From contig NZ_CP038635.1 in assembly GCF_004768545.1 (NCBI RefSeq), forward strand, positions 2,852,001 through 2,916,000: DNA of 64,000 nucleotides, written 5' to 3'. Positions 36,897 to 45,208 of the stretch are shown piece by piece. The position numbers and the translations under genes were made by a program. The DNA comes from Cupriavidus oxalaticus (GTDB lineage Bacteria > Pseudomonadota > Gammaproteobacteria > Burkholderiales > Burkholderiaceae). The notes beneath the pieces are model-generated. The model was not told where the DNA came from, made no database searches, and saw only the letters and a program-made list of their open reading frames with translations. Position 1 is the stretch's first letter; every line of letters starts with the position of its first letter.

Positions 36897-36965
36897 ATGC
36901 ATACGACCTTCAACCGACGCCGCAGCTTCCGTACGTCGCTCCCCGCTGGGGTGCCGCGCGGCTGA
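36897..36965 (+). CDS. Putative leaderless Arg-rich leader peptide upstream of argD
   Basis: A 22-codon ORF encodes MHTTFNRRRSFRT followed by SLPAGVPRG. Five of 22 residues are arginine, including three adjacent Arg codons (CGA CGC CGC). It begins within a base of the predicted start site of a consensus promoter and has no ribosome site, so translation would be leaderless. It stops 28 nt before an intrinsic terminator, and argD follows. The layout is that of a ribosome-mediated attenuator sensing arginine. It is not tested here and could be fortuitous. Confidence 0.55.
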   Translation: MHTTFNRRRSFRTSLPAGVPRG

Positions 36966-36993
36966 CCGTCGACTGCGTCTGTTCAGGTCAACG

Positions 36994-37020
36994 AGCCACG
37001 GGCAACCCCCGTGGCTTTTT
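36994..37020 (+). terminator. Intrinsic terminator/attenuator in front of argD
   Basis: A 9-bp stem AGCCACGGG (36994-37002) pairs with CCCGTGGCT (37008-37016) around a 5-nt loop and runs into TTTTTGTTTTT. It lies between the leader ORF and argD (ATG 37092), so it must be read through or avoided for argD expression from the upstream promoter. Confidence 0.88.
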
Positions 37021-37091
37021 GTTTTTCCGCGCTTTTCCGCTTTTTTCCTGCTTGTCCGTCCATCGTTTAAAGCCGACCCCTGGAGTCCGCC

Positions 37092-38279
37092 ATGGCATTT
37101 GCTGAGTTTCCCGTCCAATCCCTGATGTACATCACCAACCGGCCCGAGCTCGTCTTCACCGAAGGCAAGGGCTCCTGGCTGACGGACCACAACGGCAAGC
37201 GATACCTGGACTTTGTGCAGGGCTGGGCGGTCAACTGCCTGGGCCACTCCAACCAGGGCATGATCGACGCGCTGGTCGAGCAGTCGAAGAAGATCATCAA
37301 CCCGAGCCCGGCCTTCTACAACGAGCCGATGCTGCGCCTGGCCAAACAGCTGACCGATAACAGCTGCTTCGACAAAGTCTTCTTCGCCAACAGCGGCGCC
37401 GAAGCCAACGAAGGTGCGATCAAGCTGGCGCGCAAATGGGGCCGCAAGCACAAGAACGGCGCCTACGAGATCATCACCATGGACCACAGCTTCCATGGCC
37501 GCACGCTCGCCACCATGAGCGCGTCGGGCAAGGCCGGCTGGGACACCATCTTCGCGCCGCAGGTGCCGGGCTTCCCCAAGGCCGAGCTGAACGACCTGGC
37601 CTCGGTCGAGAAGCTGATCACCGACAAGACCGTCGGCATCATGCTGGAACCGGTGCAGGGCGAAGGCGGCGTGATCCCCGCCACGCGCGAGTTCATGCAG
37701 GGCCTGCGCGCACTGGCCGACAAGCACAGGCTGCTGTTCATCGTCGATGAAGTGCAGGCCGGCTGCGGCCGCTGCGGCACGCTGTTCGCGTACGAGCTGT
37801 CGGGCGTCGAGCCGGACATCATGACGCTGGGCAAGGGCATCGGCGGCGGCGTGCCGCTGTCTGCGCTGCTGTGCAAGGCCGAAGTCGCCAGCTTCGAGGC
37901 CGGCGACCAGGGCGGCACCTACAACGGCAACCCGCTGATGACCGCGGTGGGCAGCGCAGTGATCGAGCAGCTGACCGCGCCGGGTTTCCTGGATGACGTC
38001 AAGGCCAAGGGCGAATACCTGAAGGAGCAGCTGCTGGCGCTGTCGGCCGAGTTCGGCCTGGGCGGCGAGCGTGGCGAAGGCCTGCTGCGCGCCCTGCTGC
38101 TGGACAAGGACATCGGCCCGCAACTGGTGGAAGAAGCCCGCGACATGGATCCGCAAGGCCTGCTGCTGAACGCGCCGCGCGCCAACCTGCTGCGCTTCAT
38201 GCCGGCGCTGAACGTCACGCGCGAAGAGATCGACCAGATGATCGGCATGCTGCGCACGCTGCTGAAGAAGCTGGCCTGA
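37092..38279 (+). CDS. argD: Acetylornithine aminotransferase (class III)
   Basis: The 395-residue PLP enzyme interconverts N-acetylornithine and N-acetylglutamate semialdehyde in arginine synthesis. It has [19 protein letters not shown] (phosphate site), [17 protein letters not shown], the [12 protein letters not shown] segment, [16 protein letters not shown] with the cofactor Asp, and the PLP lysine in [18 protein letters not shown] role as succinyldiaminopimelate aminotransferase is also possible for this family. CTGGAG lies 6 nt before the ATG. It appears to be monocistronic and attenuator-controlled. Confidence 0.9.
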   Translation: MAFAEFPVQSLMYITNRPELVFTEGKGSWLTDHNGKRYLDFVQGWAVNCLGHSNQGMIDALVEQSKKIINPSPAFYNEPMLRLAKQLTDNSCFDKVFFANSGAEANEGAIKLARKWGRKHKNGAYEIITMDHSFHGRTLATMSASGKAGWDTIFAPQVPGFPKAELNDLASVEKLITDKTVGIMLEPVQGEGGVIPATREFMQGLRALADKHRLLFIVDEVQAGCGRCGTLFAYELSGVEPDIMTLGKGIGGGVPLSALLCKAEVASFEAGDQGGTYNGNPLMTAVGSAVIEQLTAPGFLDDVKAKGEYLKEQLLALSAEFGLGGERGEGLLRALLLDKDIGPQLVEEARDMDPQGLLLNAPRANLLRFMPALNVTREEIDQMIGMLRTLLKKLA

Positions 38280-38286
38280 CAAAAAA

Positions 38287-38304
38287 GCCTCGCGTAAGCG
38301 AGGC
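38287..38304 (-). terminator. Terminator for the leftward liv operon
   Basis: GCCTCGC/GCGAGGC with a GTAA loop is followed on the minus strand by TTTTTT (complement of 38281-38286). It points to the livHMGF transcript, although it sits just 7 bp after the argD stop; on the plus strand it has no T-run. Confidence 0.7.
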
Positions 38305-38337
38305 GTGAGGGCTGCTGCAAACCTTGCACACTGGCAG

Positions 38338-38383
38338 GTTTGCTCCCCTCTCCCGCTTGCGGGAGAGGGGCCGGGGGTGAGGG
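38338..38383 (+). repeat. Dispersed palindromic repeat, copy A
   Basis: The perfect hairpin CCCCTCTCCCGC-TT-GCGGGAGAGGGG (38345-38370) is followed by CCGGGGGTGAGGG and preceded by GGTTTGCT. The same element occurs inverted at 38455-38492 (degenerate) and at 63884-63922. Such G+C-rich intergenic palindromes are frequent in beta-proteobacterial genomes. Confidence 0.85.
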
Positions 38384-38454
38384 CAGGAGCGTCAAAAGCT
38401 GATGCTCGCGGGTTTAGAACCGTTGGCTTCGCTCGGCGTGGTGCCTTGCTAGCC

Positions 38455-38492
38455 CGCCCCTCACCCCAACCCTCTCCCCATGAGGGGGAACA
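38455..38492 (-). repeat. Dispersed palindromic repeat, copy B (inverted, degenerate)
   Basis: CGCCCCTCACCCCAACCCTC and the following CCCATGAGGGGGAAC are the reverse-complement relatives of copy A (GGGTGAGGG and GAGAGGGG portions), with a shortened stem. Copies A and B face each other about 80 bp apart. Confidence 0.7.
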
Positions 38493-38555
38493 CCTTGTTT
38501 AGGCCAGTTCGAGCGGCTTGGGAGCACCCAAAACCACTCGACCTTGCCGACGCCT

Positions 38556-39287
38556 TTACTCGCCCAGGTAGGCGGCCCGCACCTTGGGATCGTCCAGCAT
38601 CTGCCTGGCGTCACCGCTCATGGTGATCAGCCCGGACTCCATCACGTAGCCGCGGTGCGCTGCCTGCAGCGCCAGGCGCGCGTTCTGCTCGACCAGCAGC
38701 ACGGTCACGCCCTGCGCCGAGATATCGCGCACGACCTCGAAGATCTTGTCGACCATGATCGGCGACAAGCCCATCGACGGCTCGTCCAGCAGCAGCACCT
38801 TGGGCTGGCTCATCAGCGCGCGCGCCATCGCCAGCATCTGCTGCTCACCGCCGGACATGGTGCCCGCCAACTGGTTGGCGCGTTCCTTCAGGCGCGGGAA
38901 GATGCCGAACATGCGGTCGACGTCGGCCTTGATGCCGGCCTCGTCGTTGCGCGTGTAGGCGCCCATCTGCAGGTTCTCGGTGATGGTCATGCGCGCGAAC
39001 ACGCCGCGGCCTTCCGGCACCATCGCCAGCCCCTGCTTGAGCAGCGTGTAGCTGGGCACGCCCTTGATCGACTTGCCCATGTACTCCACGTCGCCGCCGG
39101 CCCAGCCCTGCAGGCCGGTGATGGCCTTCATGGTGGTGGTCTTGCCGGCGCCGTTGGCGCCGATCAGCGTGACCAGTTCGCCGTCCTGGATTTCCAGGTC
39201 GATGCCCTTGACGGCCTGGATGCCGCCGTACGCGACCTTCAGGCCGGAGATCTTCAGTACTGTCTGTTTCATTGCTGGCTGTGTCAT
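38556..39287 (-). CDS. livF: Branched-chain amino acid ABC transporter ATPase LivF
   Basis: The 243-residue ATPase shows Walker A (GANGAGKTTTMKAI), signature MSGGEQQMLAMARAL, Walker B (VLLLDEPSMGLSP) and the LivF-specific VEQNARLALQAAHRGYVMESG. The ATG at 39287 has GGGAGG 7 nt upstream; longer frames overlap livG. It closes the livHMGF unit. Confidence 0.94.
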   Translation of the reverse strand: MTQPAMKQTVLKISGLKVAYGGIQAVKGIDLEIQDGELVTLIGANGAGKTTTMKAITGLQGWAGGDVEYMGKSIKGVPSYTLLKQGLAMVPEGRGVFARMTITENLQMGAYTRNDEAGIKADVDRMFGIFPRLKERANQLAGTMSGGEQQMLAMARALMSQPKVLLLDEPSMGLSPIMVDKIFEVVRDISAQGVTVLLVEQNARLALQAAHRGYVMESGLITMSGDARQMLDDPKVRAAYLGE

Positions 39288-39304
39288 TGCTTTCCCTCCC
39301 GCCA

Positions 39305-40081
39305 TCAGTGCGCCGAGGTGCCGAGGTATGCCTCGATCACCGCGGGGTTGTTCTGCACCTCGTGCGGCAGGCCCTGGGCAATCACCTTGCCATAGTCCAG
39401 CACGGTCAGGCGGTTGCACAGGCCCATCACCAGCTTCACGTCGTGCTCGATCAGCAGGATGGTCTTGCCGTCGTTCTTGATCTTGTCGAGCAGGCCACGC
39501 AGCTCTACCTTCTCGGTCGCGTTCATGCCCGCGGCCGGCTCGTCCAGCGCCAGCAGCTTGGGCTCGGTCGCCAGCGCGCGGGCGATCTCCAGCCGGCGCT
39601 GGTGGCCGTACGACAGGTTGCGCGCGGTGAAGTTGGCGTACTTGCCGATGCCAACGTAGTCGAGCAGGTCATGCGCCATGTCCTCGATGCCCTCTTCCTC
39701 GCGGCGCACCGAAGGCGGCCGGAAGATCGCACCGAACAGCCCGGCCTTGGAGCGCACGTGCCGCCCCACCATCACGTTTTCCAGCGCGGTCATCTCGCCG
39801 AACAGGCGGATGTTCTGGAACGTGCGCGCGATGCCGGCCTTGGCCACCTCATGCACGGCGGTCGGCTGGTAGGGCTTGCCGCCCAGCACGAACTCGCCCG
39901 AATCCGGCGTGTACAGCCCGGTAATCACGTTGAAGAAGGTGGTCTTGCCGGCGCCGTTGGGGCCGATCAGGCCATAGATCTCGCCCGGCTTGATCTGCAG
40001 GCCCACCTCGGACAGTGCCTGCAGGCCGCCGAATCGCTTGTTGACCCCCTGTACCGACAGGAGGAAATCGTTGTTGCTCAT
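39305..40081 (-). CDS. livG: Branched-chain amino acid ABC transporter ATPase LivG
   Basis: The 258-residue ATPase has Walker A (GPNGAGKTTFFNVITGLY), signature LSYGHQRRLEIARAL (YG in place of SG, usual for LivG), Walker B (LLALDEPAAGMN) and IEHDVKLVMGLCNRLTVLDYG. Start at 40081 (MSNNDFLLSVQGVNKRFGG) is supported by AGGAGG upstream. It lies 13 bp after livM. Confidence 0.94.
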   Translation of the reverse strand: MSNNDFLLSVQGVNKRFGGLQALSEVGLQIKPGEIYGLIGPNGAGKTTFFNVITGLYTPDSGEFVLGGKPYQPTAVHEVAKAGIARTFQNIRLFGEMTALENVMVGRHVRSKAGLFGAIFRPPSVRREEEGIEDMAHDLLDYVGIGKYANFTARNLSYGHQRRLEIARALATEPKLLALDEPAAGMNATEKVELRGLLDKIKNDGKTILLIEHDVKLVMGLCNRLTVLDYGKVIAQGLPHEVQNNPAVIEAYLGTSAH

Positions 40082-40094
40082 GTTGTCCTCCTGG

Positions 40095-41252
40095 TCAGAA
40101 ACGGCCCACGCTGCCCGCACGGCGCACCACCGGGCGGTCTTCCTTGCGCGGCGACGGCCAGATGCCTGCCGGGCGGTACAGCATGACGCCAACCAGGGCC
40201 AGGCCGAACAGCAGCTGGCGCAGGACTTCGGCATCCACAATCACATGGCCGAACAAGCCGGTCTGCATCGGCTCCGCCACCACGCGCAGCAGCTCCTGGA
40301 AGCCCACCAGCAGGACGCCGCCCAGGATCACGCCCGGGATATGGCCCATGCCGCCGAGCACCACGATGGCCAGCACGTAGATCGATTCCCACAGCGTGAA
40401 CGATTCCGGCGACACGAAGCCCTGGAACGCGCCGAACACCGCGCCAGAGGCGCCGCCGAACGACGCGCCCATGGCAAAGGCCAGCAGCTTGATATTGCGG
40501 GTGTTGATGCCCATTGCCTTGGCGGCGATCTCGTCCTCGCGGATAGCGACGAAGGCCCGGCCGATGCGCGAGGTCTGCAAACGCAGGCACACGAACACGA
40601 TCACGATGACCAGGAACACCAGCAGGTAGTAGTACATGAACACCGGCGTGAACTTCAGCCCGAAGATCTCGTGCGACTTGGAGAAGTCGAAGCCGAAGAT
40701 ATGGACCGGGTCCACCGCGGTGATGCCCTTGGGCCCGTTGGTGATGTTCACCGGACGGTCCAGGTTGTTCATGAAGATGCGGATGATTTCGCCGAAGCCC
40801 AGCGTCACGATGGCGAGGTAGTCGCCGCGCAGTTTCAGCGTCGGCGCCCCCAGCAGCACGCCGAACGTGGCGGCCACCAGGATCGCGATCGGCAACACGA
40901 ACCACATCGACAAATGGATGCCGGTAGGGAACAGCTGGTGGATCCACTCGAACTGGTTCGCCAGGTGCGGCGAGCCGAGCAAAGCCATCAGGTAGGCGCC
41001 GACCGCGTAGAACGCGATATAGCCCAGGTCAAGCAGGCCGGCAAAGCCCACCACGATGTTCAGGCCCAGCGCCAGCATGATGTACAGCAGCGCAAAGTCC
41101 AGCACGCGGACCCAGTAGTTGCCGCCCAGGGTCTGGACGATGAACGGTGCGCACAGCGCGACCACCAGGAAGCCGATCAGCGCGGCCAGGGTCTTGGCCG
41201 GCACCTTCGTCGGAGCCGCGACGGCGGCCGTGGATGGAATCGGGGTATTCAT
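40095..41252 (-). CDS. livM: Branched-chain amino acid ABC transporter permease LivM
   Basis: The 385-residue permease has 8-10 hydrophobic segments and LivM hallmarks GLNIVVGFAGLLDLGYIAFYAVGAY, LRGDYLAIVTLGFGEIIRIF and GRAFVAIREDEIAAKAMGIN. The C-terminus is a short basic cytoplasmic tail (PSPRKEDRPVVRRAG). It lies 13 bp after livH. Confidence 0.94.
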   Translation of the reverse strand: MNTPIPSTAAVAAPTKVPAKTLAALIGFLVVALCAPFIVQTLGGNYWVRVLDFALLYIMLALGLNIVVGFAGLLDLGYIAFYAVGAYLMALLGSPHLANQFEWIHQLFPTGIHLSMWFVLPIAILVAATFGVLLGAPTLKLRGDYLAIVTLGFGEIIRIFMNNLDRPVNITNGPKGITAVDPVHIFGFDFSKSHEIFGLKFTPVFMYYYLLVFLVIVIVFVCLRLQTSRIGRAFVAIREDEIAAKAMGINTRNIKLLAFAMGASFGGASGAVFGAFQGFVSPESFTLWESIYVLAIVVLGGMGHIPGVILGGVLLVGFQELLRVVAEPMQTGLFGHVIVDAEVLRQLLFGLALVGVMLYRPAGIWPSPRKEDRPVVRRAGSVGRF

Positions 41253-41265
41253 GGATTCGCTCTCC

Positions 41266-42201
41266 TCAGGCGCGGTCCGCCACGCGTTCGCCCATGATGC
41301 CGGACGGACGGAAGACGAGCACAGTGATCAGTACGATGAAGGCGAAGACGTCCTGGTAGTTCGAGCCGAACACACCACCGGTCAGGTCGCCGATATAGCC
41401 GGCACCCAGCGCCTCGATCAGGCCCAGCAGCATGCCGCCGACCATCGCGCCGGCAAGGTTGCCGATGCCGCCCAGCACCGCGGCGGTGAACGCCTTCAGG
41501 CCCGGGATGAAGCCCATGTAGAAGTGGGCGTTGCCGTAGTTGGTGGCCATCATCACGCCGGCCAGCGCCGCCAGCGTGGCGCCGATCATGAAGGTGGCGG
41601 AGATGACAAAATTGGGGTTCACGCCCATCAGGCCGGCCACCTTCTGGTTCTCGGCGGTGGCGCGCATGGCGCGGCCGAGCTTGGTACGGTTCACCAGTGC
41701 CAGCAGGCCCGACATCACCATCACGGCCAGGCCGATGATGACCATTTCCTTTCCGGTGATGGTGGCGCCGGTTCCACCGATATCAATCGGCTCCGACGGC
41801 AGCAGTTGCGGGAAGGTCAGCGGGTTGCGCGACCAGATCAGCATGCCCATCGTCTGCAGGATGATGGACACGCCGATCGCGGTAATCAGCGGGGCCAGCC
41901 GTGGCGCATTGCGCAAGGGCCGGTAAGCGATTCGCTCGATCGAGTAAGACAGTATTGCGCAGACCGGCATCGCGACCAGGGTCGCAATGACCAGCGTCAG
42001 CCATTCGGGCAAGCCGGGGGCGAACTTCTGCAGGCCAAGAATCGCTGACAGGGCGGTCAGCGCGCCGATCATCAGGACATCGCCGTGGGCGAAGTTGATG
42101 ATCCCCAGAATGCCGTAGACCATGGTGTAGCCCAGTGCGATCAGCGCATAGATGCTGCCGAGCACCAGACCGTTCACGATCTGCTGGATAAGGATATCCA
42201 T
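41266..42201 (-). CDS. livH: Branched-chain amino acid ABC transporter permease LivH
   Basis: The 311-residue membrane protein begins MDILIQQIVNGLVLGSIYALIALGYTMVYGI, the standard LivH start, and contains GRAMRATAENQKVAGLMGVN and AFTAAVLGGIGNLAGAMVGG. AGGAG lies 6 nt upstream of the ATG. It is separated from livK by 216 bp that hold a terminator, so its expression is likely lower than that of the binding protein. Confidence 0.95.
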   Translation of the reverse strand: MDILIQQIVNGLVLGSIYALIALGYTMVYGILGIINFAHGDVLMIGALTALSAILGLQKFAPGLPEWLTLVIATLVAMPVCAILSYSIERIAYRPLRNAPRLAPLITAIGVSIILQTMGMLIWSRNPLTFPQLLPSEPIDIGGTGATITGKEMVIIGLAVMVMSGLLALVNRTKLGRAMRATAENQKVAGLMGVNPNFVISATFMIGATLAALAGVMMATNYGNAHFYMGFIPGLKAFTAAVLGGIGNLAGAMVGGMLLGLIEALGAGYIGDLTGGVFGSNYQDVFAFIVLITVLVFRPSGIMGERVADRA

Positions 42202-42363
42202 GAAAACTCCTGCTTCAGTCCCTTACCTGACGGCATGGTGTGGATGCCGGGGGAGGGACATTGATGTGGTGATGGGTAAGGTTGCCGAGGTTGCGTTGCT
42301 GGTAAGCGGCCCGCCATGCTCCATCCAGGGTAAGGATGCTTCTACATTAGGCGAGGCTAAAAA

Positions 42364-42396
42364 GAACGGCACCGCAAAATACTCACGGTGCCGTTC
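42364..42396 (-). terminator. Terminator between livK and livH
   Basis: An 11-bp stem GAACGGCACCG (42364-42374) pairs with CGGTGCCGTTC (42386-42396). On the minus strand it is followed by TTTTT. It lies 21 bp after the livK stop and would make livHMGF depend on read-through or a second promoter. Confidence 0.85.
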
Positions 42397-42417
42397 GGAT
42401 GGGCCGGTAAGCCCTGA

Positions 42418-43620
42418 TTACATCTTCACGACATCAAGGACGGACTTCTTCTTGTCCTTGTACTCGTACAGCGTGATGGTGCCTTCCTTCATGTCGCCCT
42501 TCTCGTCGAAGGCGATGTTGCCGATCACGCCCTTGTAGTTGGTCTTGGGCATTTCGGCCAGGATGGCAGCCGGTTCGGTCGAGTTGGCGCGCTTCATGGC
42601 GTCGACGATGACCATCACCGCGTCATAGGTGAACGGCGCGTAGATCTGCACCGGCGCGTTGAAGCGTGCCTGGTAGCGCTTGGAGAAGTCCGCGCCCTGC
42701 TCCATCTTCGACAGGGCCAGGCCGGCCTCGGAGCAGATGATGTTGGTCACGGCATCGCCGGCCAGCTCGGCCACCTTGTCGGTACAGACGCCGTCGCCGC
42801 CGACGATCTTGGCGCCGATGCCCAGTTCCTTGGCTTGCTTGGCGAACGGGCCGCCGGTGGCGTCCATGCCGCCGTACATGATCACGTCAGGCTTCTTGCC
42901 CTTGATCTTGGTGAGAATGGCCTTGAAGTCGGTAGCCTTGTCGTTGGTGGCCTCGCGTGCCACCACGTTCACGCCGGCCGCCTTGGCGGTCTTCTCGAAC
43001 TCGTCGGCCAGGCCCTTGCCGTAGGCGGTGGCGTCGTCGACGATCGCCACGCTCTTGGCATGGAGGGTCTTGCTGGCATAGTTGGCCAGTGCCGGGCCCT
43101 GCTGTGCGTCGGTGGCCACCACGCGATAGGTGGTCTTGAAGCCCTGCTTGGTGTAGTCCGGGTTGGTGGACGACGGCGAGATCTGCACGATGCCGGCATC
43201 GCTATAGATCTTGGAGGCCGGGATCGACGTGCCCGAGTTCAGGTGGCCGACCACGGCCACGACCTTGGCGTCGACCAGCTTCTGTGCCACCGAGGTGCCA
43301 GTCTTCGGATCGGCGGCATCGTCTTCGCCGACCAGTTCCAGCTTGATCTTCTTGCCACCGACCTCGAGGCCGGCCTTGTTGACTTCTTCCACGGCCAGGC
43401 GGGCGCCGTTTTCGTTGTCCTTGCCAAGGTGCGCGATACCGCCGGTCAGCGGGGCCGCGTGGCCGATCTTGACGACGGTCTCGCCACCGCCCGCGGCAGG
43501 GGCTGCTGCGGCCGGCGCCGAAGAGGCCGCATCCGCCGGCTTCTCTTCCTTCTTGCCGCAAGCTGCTACCAGCGCCACTGCGGCCGCGATCGGCAGAATC
43601 TTGGCAAACGTGATTTGCAT
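42418..43620 (-). CDS. livK: Branched-chain amino acid binding protein (LivK type), predicted lipoprotein
   Basis: The 400-residue protein has an N-terminal signal ending in a lipobox (VALVAAC, Cys21), then an Ala/Pro-rich linker (ADAASSAPAAAAPAAGGG) and the Leu/Ile/Val-binding fold (VVKIGHAAPLTGGIAHLGKDNENGARLAVEEVNKAG; VVGHLNSGTSIPAS). The lipobox suggests membrane anchoring rather than a free periplasmic form. ATG at 43620 has TAGGAG 7 nt upstream. It heads the liv cluster but has its own terminator. Confidence 0.92.
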   Translation of the reverse strand: MQITFAKILPIAAAVALVAACGKKEEKPADAASSAPAAAAPAAGGGETVVKIGHAAPLTGGIAHLGKDNENGARLAVEEVNKAGLEVGGKKIKLELVGEDDAADPKTGTSVAQKLVDAKVVAVVGHLNSGTSIPASKIYSDAGIVQISPSSTNPDYTKQGFKTTYRVVATDAQQGPALANYASKTLHAKSVAIVDDATAYGKGLADEFEKTAKAAGVNVVAREATNDKATDFKAILTKIKGKKPDVIMYGGMDATGGPFAKQAKELGIGAKIVGGDGVCTDKVAELAGDAVTNIICSEAGLALSKMEQGADFSKRYQARFNAPVQIYAPFTYDAVMVIVDAMKRANSTEPAAILAEMPKTNYKGVIGNIAFDEKGDMKEGTITLYEYKDKKKSVLDVVKM

Positions 43621-43695
43621 GAGTGATCTCCTAGGATTCACAAAAACAGGGATTTGCAACGCCTCCCGGACGTTTCCCTGGACCGCCTTTGTTTA

Positions 43696-43744
43696 GTTTC
43701 AATTTGAAACGCGCGCATTGTATCCCCTTTCTTTGCAGATGCAA
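43696..43744 (-). promoter_or_regulatory. livK promoter and adjoining palindromic operator
   Basis: On the minus strand TTGCAT (43744-43739), a 16-bp spacer and TACAAT (43722-43717) form a promoter. The perfect inverted repeat GTTTCAA-T-TTGAAAC (43696-43710) covers the predicted start site, a position typical of a repressor operator. Confidence 0.6.
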
Positions 43745-44140
43745 TACGCGACGCAACAAGTCGACCGATTTACCCTGCAAATGAGCTAGGGAATTTCCCC
43801 AATGCACAAATTGGGGCAATTCCCGCTCACATGGCGGGGCCGTCCCACATACTTACAAGAATCGTGCCTGCACCGCCTGGCGGGCGGCATTAGGCGCGGG
43901 CTGCGCCACTATAATAGGCCTTAATTAATTAGGCATTTCATTTCAAATGCGGCGCACCAATCTCTAATGTGCAGAATGTAGCGCCGCACCATAATAGGGA
44001 AAACCCCAGTTACGGGGATTACCCCTATTTGTCTGTTCGCCAAACACGCGGGTTATACATGCACCGATCGCATTGCACCGATAATGTGCATTGCGCGTCA
44101 TAAGCCCATGAATCGCGACCGCGCAGGCAAGCGCAAAAAA
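43745..44140. other. Long AT-rich, palindrome-rich gene-free region upstream of livK
   Basis: No credible gene lies between the livK promoter and the ispH terminator. It contains a 15-bp inverted repeat with one mismatch (43789-43803 and 43810-43824), an AT-rich TTAATTAATTAGG tract nested between TGCGCC (43902-43907) and GGCGCA (43951-43956), a partly repeated ATAATAGG block (43911 and 43991) and two GCACCGAT direct repeats near 44061 and 44076. Multiple regulator sites or a small RNA gene are possible; neither is shown. Confidence 0.6.
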
Positions 44141-44165
44141 AAAGCGCCGCATTGCGCGGCGCTTT
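44141..44165 (-). terminator. Terminator of ispH
   Basis: AAAGCGCCGC/GCGGCGCTTT with a 5-nt loop is followed on the minus strand by a run of T (complement of A at 44135-44143). It lies 40 bp after the ispH stop. Confidence 0.92.
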
Positions 44166-44205
44166 TGTCATCGGCGTATCGAGGTGCGGGCCGGCCCGCT
44201 GCCGT

Positions 44206-45171
44206 TCAGGCGGCGACGCTGGCCGGCATCAAGCCGCGCGGCAGCGGGAACGCCATGTTTTCCTCGATGCCCTCCAGTGCCCGCACCTGGCGCGCACCGA
44301 GCGCGCGCAGGCGATCGACGATCGACTGCGCCAGCGCCTCGGGCGCCGAGGCCCCGGCGGTCAGGCCGATGCGGCGCTTGCCGGCGATCCATTCCGGGCG
44401 CACCTGCTCCGGCGCATCGACCATATAGGCCGGCACGCCCAGGCGCTGCGCCAGTTCGCGCAGGCGGTTGGAGTTGGAGCTGTTGGGGCTGCCGACCACG
44501 ATCACCACCTCGACCTGCGGCGCCATGAACTTGACCGCGTCCTGGCGGTTCTGCGTGGCATAGCAGATATCCTGCTTCTTCGGCTCTCGGATCTGCGGAT
44601 AGCGCGCCTTCAGCGCGGCGACGATCTCGCGGGTCTCGTCCACCGACAGCGTGGTCTGGGTCACGAAGGCAAGCCGCGCCGGGTCCGCGATCTGCAGCCT
44701 GGCGACGTCGTCGGCCGTCTCGACCAGCACCATGCCGCTGTTGGCCTGGCCCATGGTGCCTTCGACCTCCGGGTGGCCGCGATGGCCGATCATTACGATC
44801 TCGCAGCCTTCCGCGCGCATCTTGCTGACTTCGACATGCACCTTGGTCACCAGCGGGCAGGTTGCGTCGAACACGTGCAGGCCGCGCTTGGCGGCGTCCT
44901 CGCGCACTTCGCGCGACACGCCGTGCGCACTGAAGATGACGGTGGCGCCGGCGGGCACCTCGTCCAGCTCGCGCACGAACACCGCGCCCTTGCTGCGCAG
45001 GTCCGCCACCACGTAGGCGTTGTGCACGATTTCATGGCGCACGTAGATCGGCGCGCCGAAGCGCGCGAGCGCGCGCTCGACGATCTCGATGGCACGATCC
45101 ACGCCTGCGCAGAAGCCGCGCGGCTGGGCCATCAGGATCTCGGCGTCGGGTGCGGTGGTCAGGTCAGGCAT
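44206..45171 (-). CDS. ispH: 4-hydroxy-3-methylbut-2-enyl diphosphate reductase
   Basis: The 321-residue iron-sulfur enzyme makes IPP and DMAPP in the last step of the MEP pathway. The three cluster cysteines are in [30 protein letters not shown] and the [12 protein letters not shown] region; [10 protein letters not shown] binds the diphosphate. The start is set at ATG 45171 ([16 protein letters not shown]). A GTG at 45198 would extend it but no ribosome site is seen for either. It follows fkpB by 37 bp, as in E. coli. Confidence 0.94.
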   Translation of the reverse strand: MPDLTTAPDAEILMAQPRGFCAGVDRAIEIVERALARFGAPIYVRHEIVHNAYVVADLRSKGAVFVRELDEVPAGATVIFSAHGVSREVREDAAKRGLHVFDATCPLVTKVHVEVSKMRAEGCEIVMIGHRGHPEVEGTMGQANSGMVLVETADDVARLQIADPARLAFVTQTTLSVDETREIVAALKARYPQIREPKKQDICYATQNRQDAVKFMAPQVEVVIVVGSPNSSNSNRLRELAQRLGVPAYMVDAPEQVRPEWIAGKRRIGLTAGASAPEALAQSIVDRLRALGARQVRALEGIEENMAFPLPRGLMPASVAA

Positions 45172-45208
45172 GCTGCGTGTCTGGACAGGAGTCGGCACGT
45201 TGGCGCAA

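Noticed and set aside
38281..38304. Hairpin after argD read as an argD terminator
   Set aside because: On the plus strand no T-run follows; the T-run is on the minus strand, so it serves the liv transcript.
43964..44152. A 62-codon minus-strand frame upstream of livK
   Set aside because: Its start lies in the ispH terminator stem and poly-A run, there is no ribosome site, and the product has no recognisable pattern.
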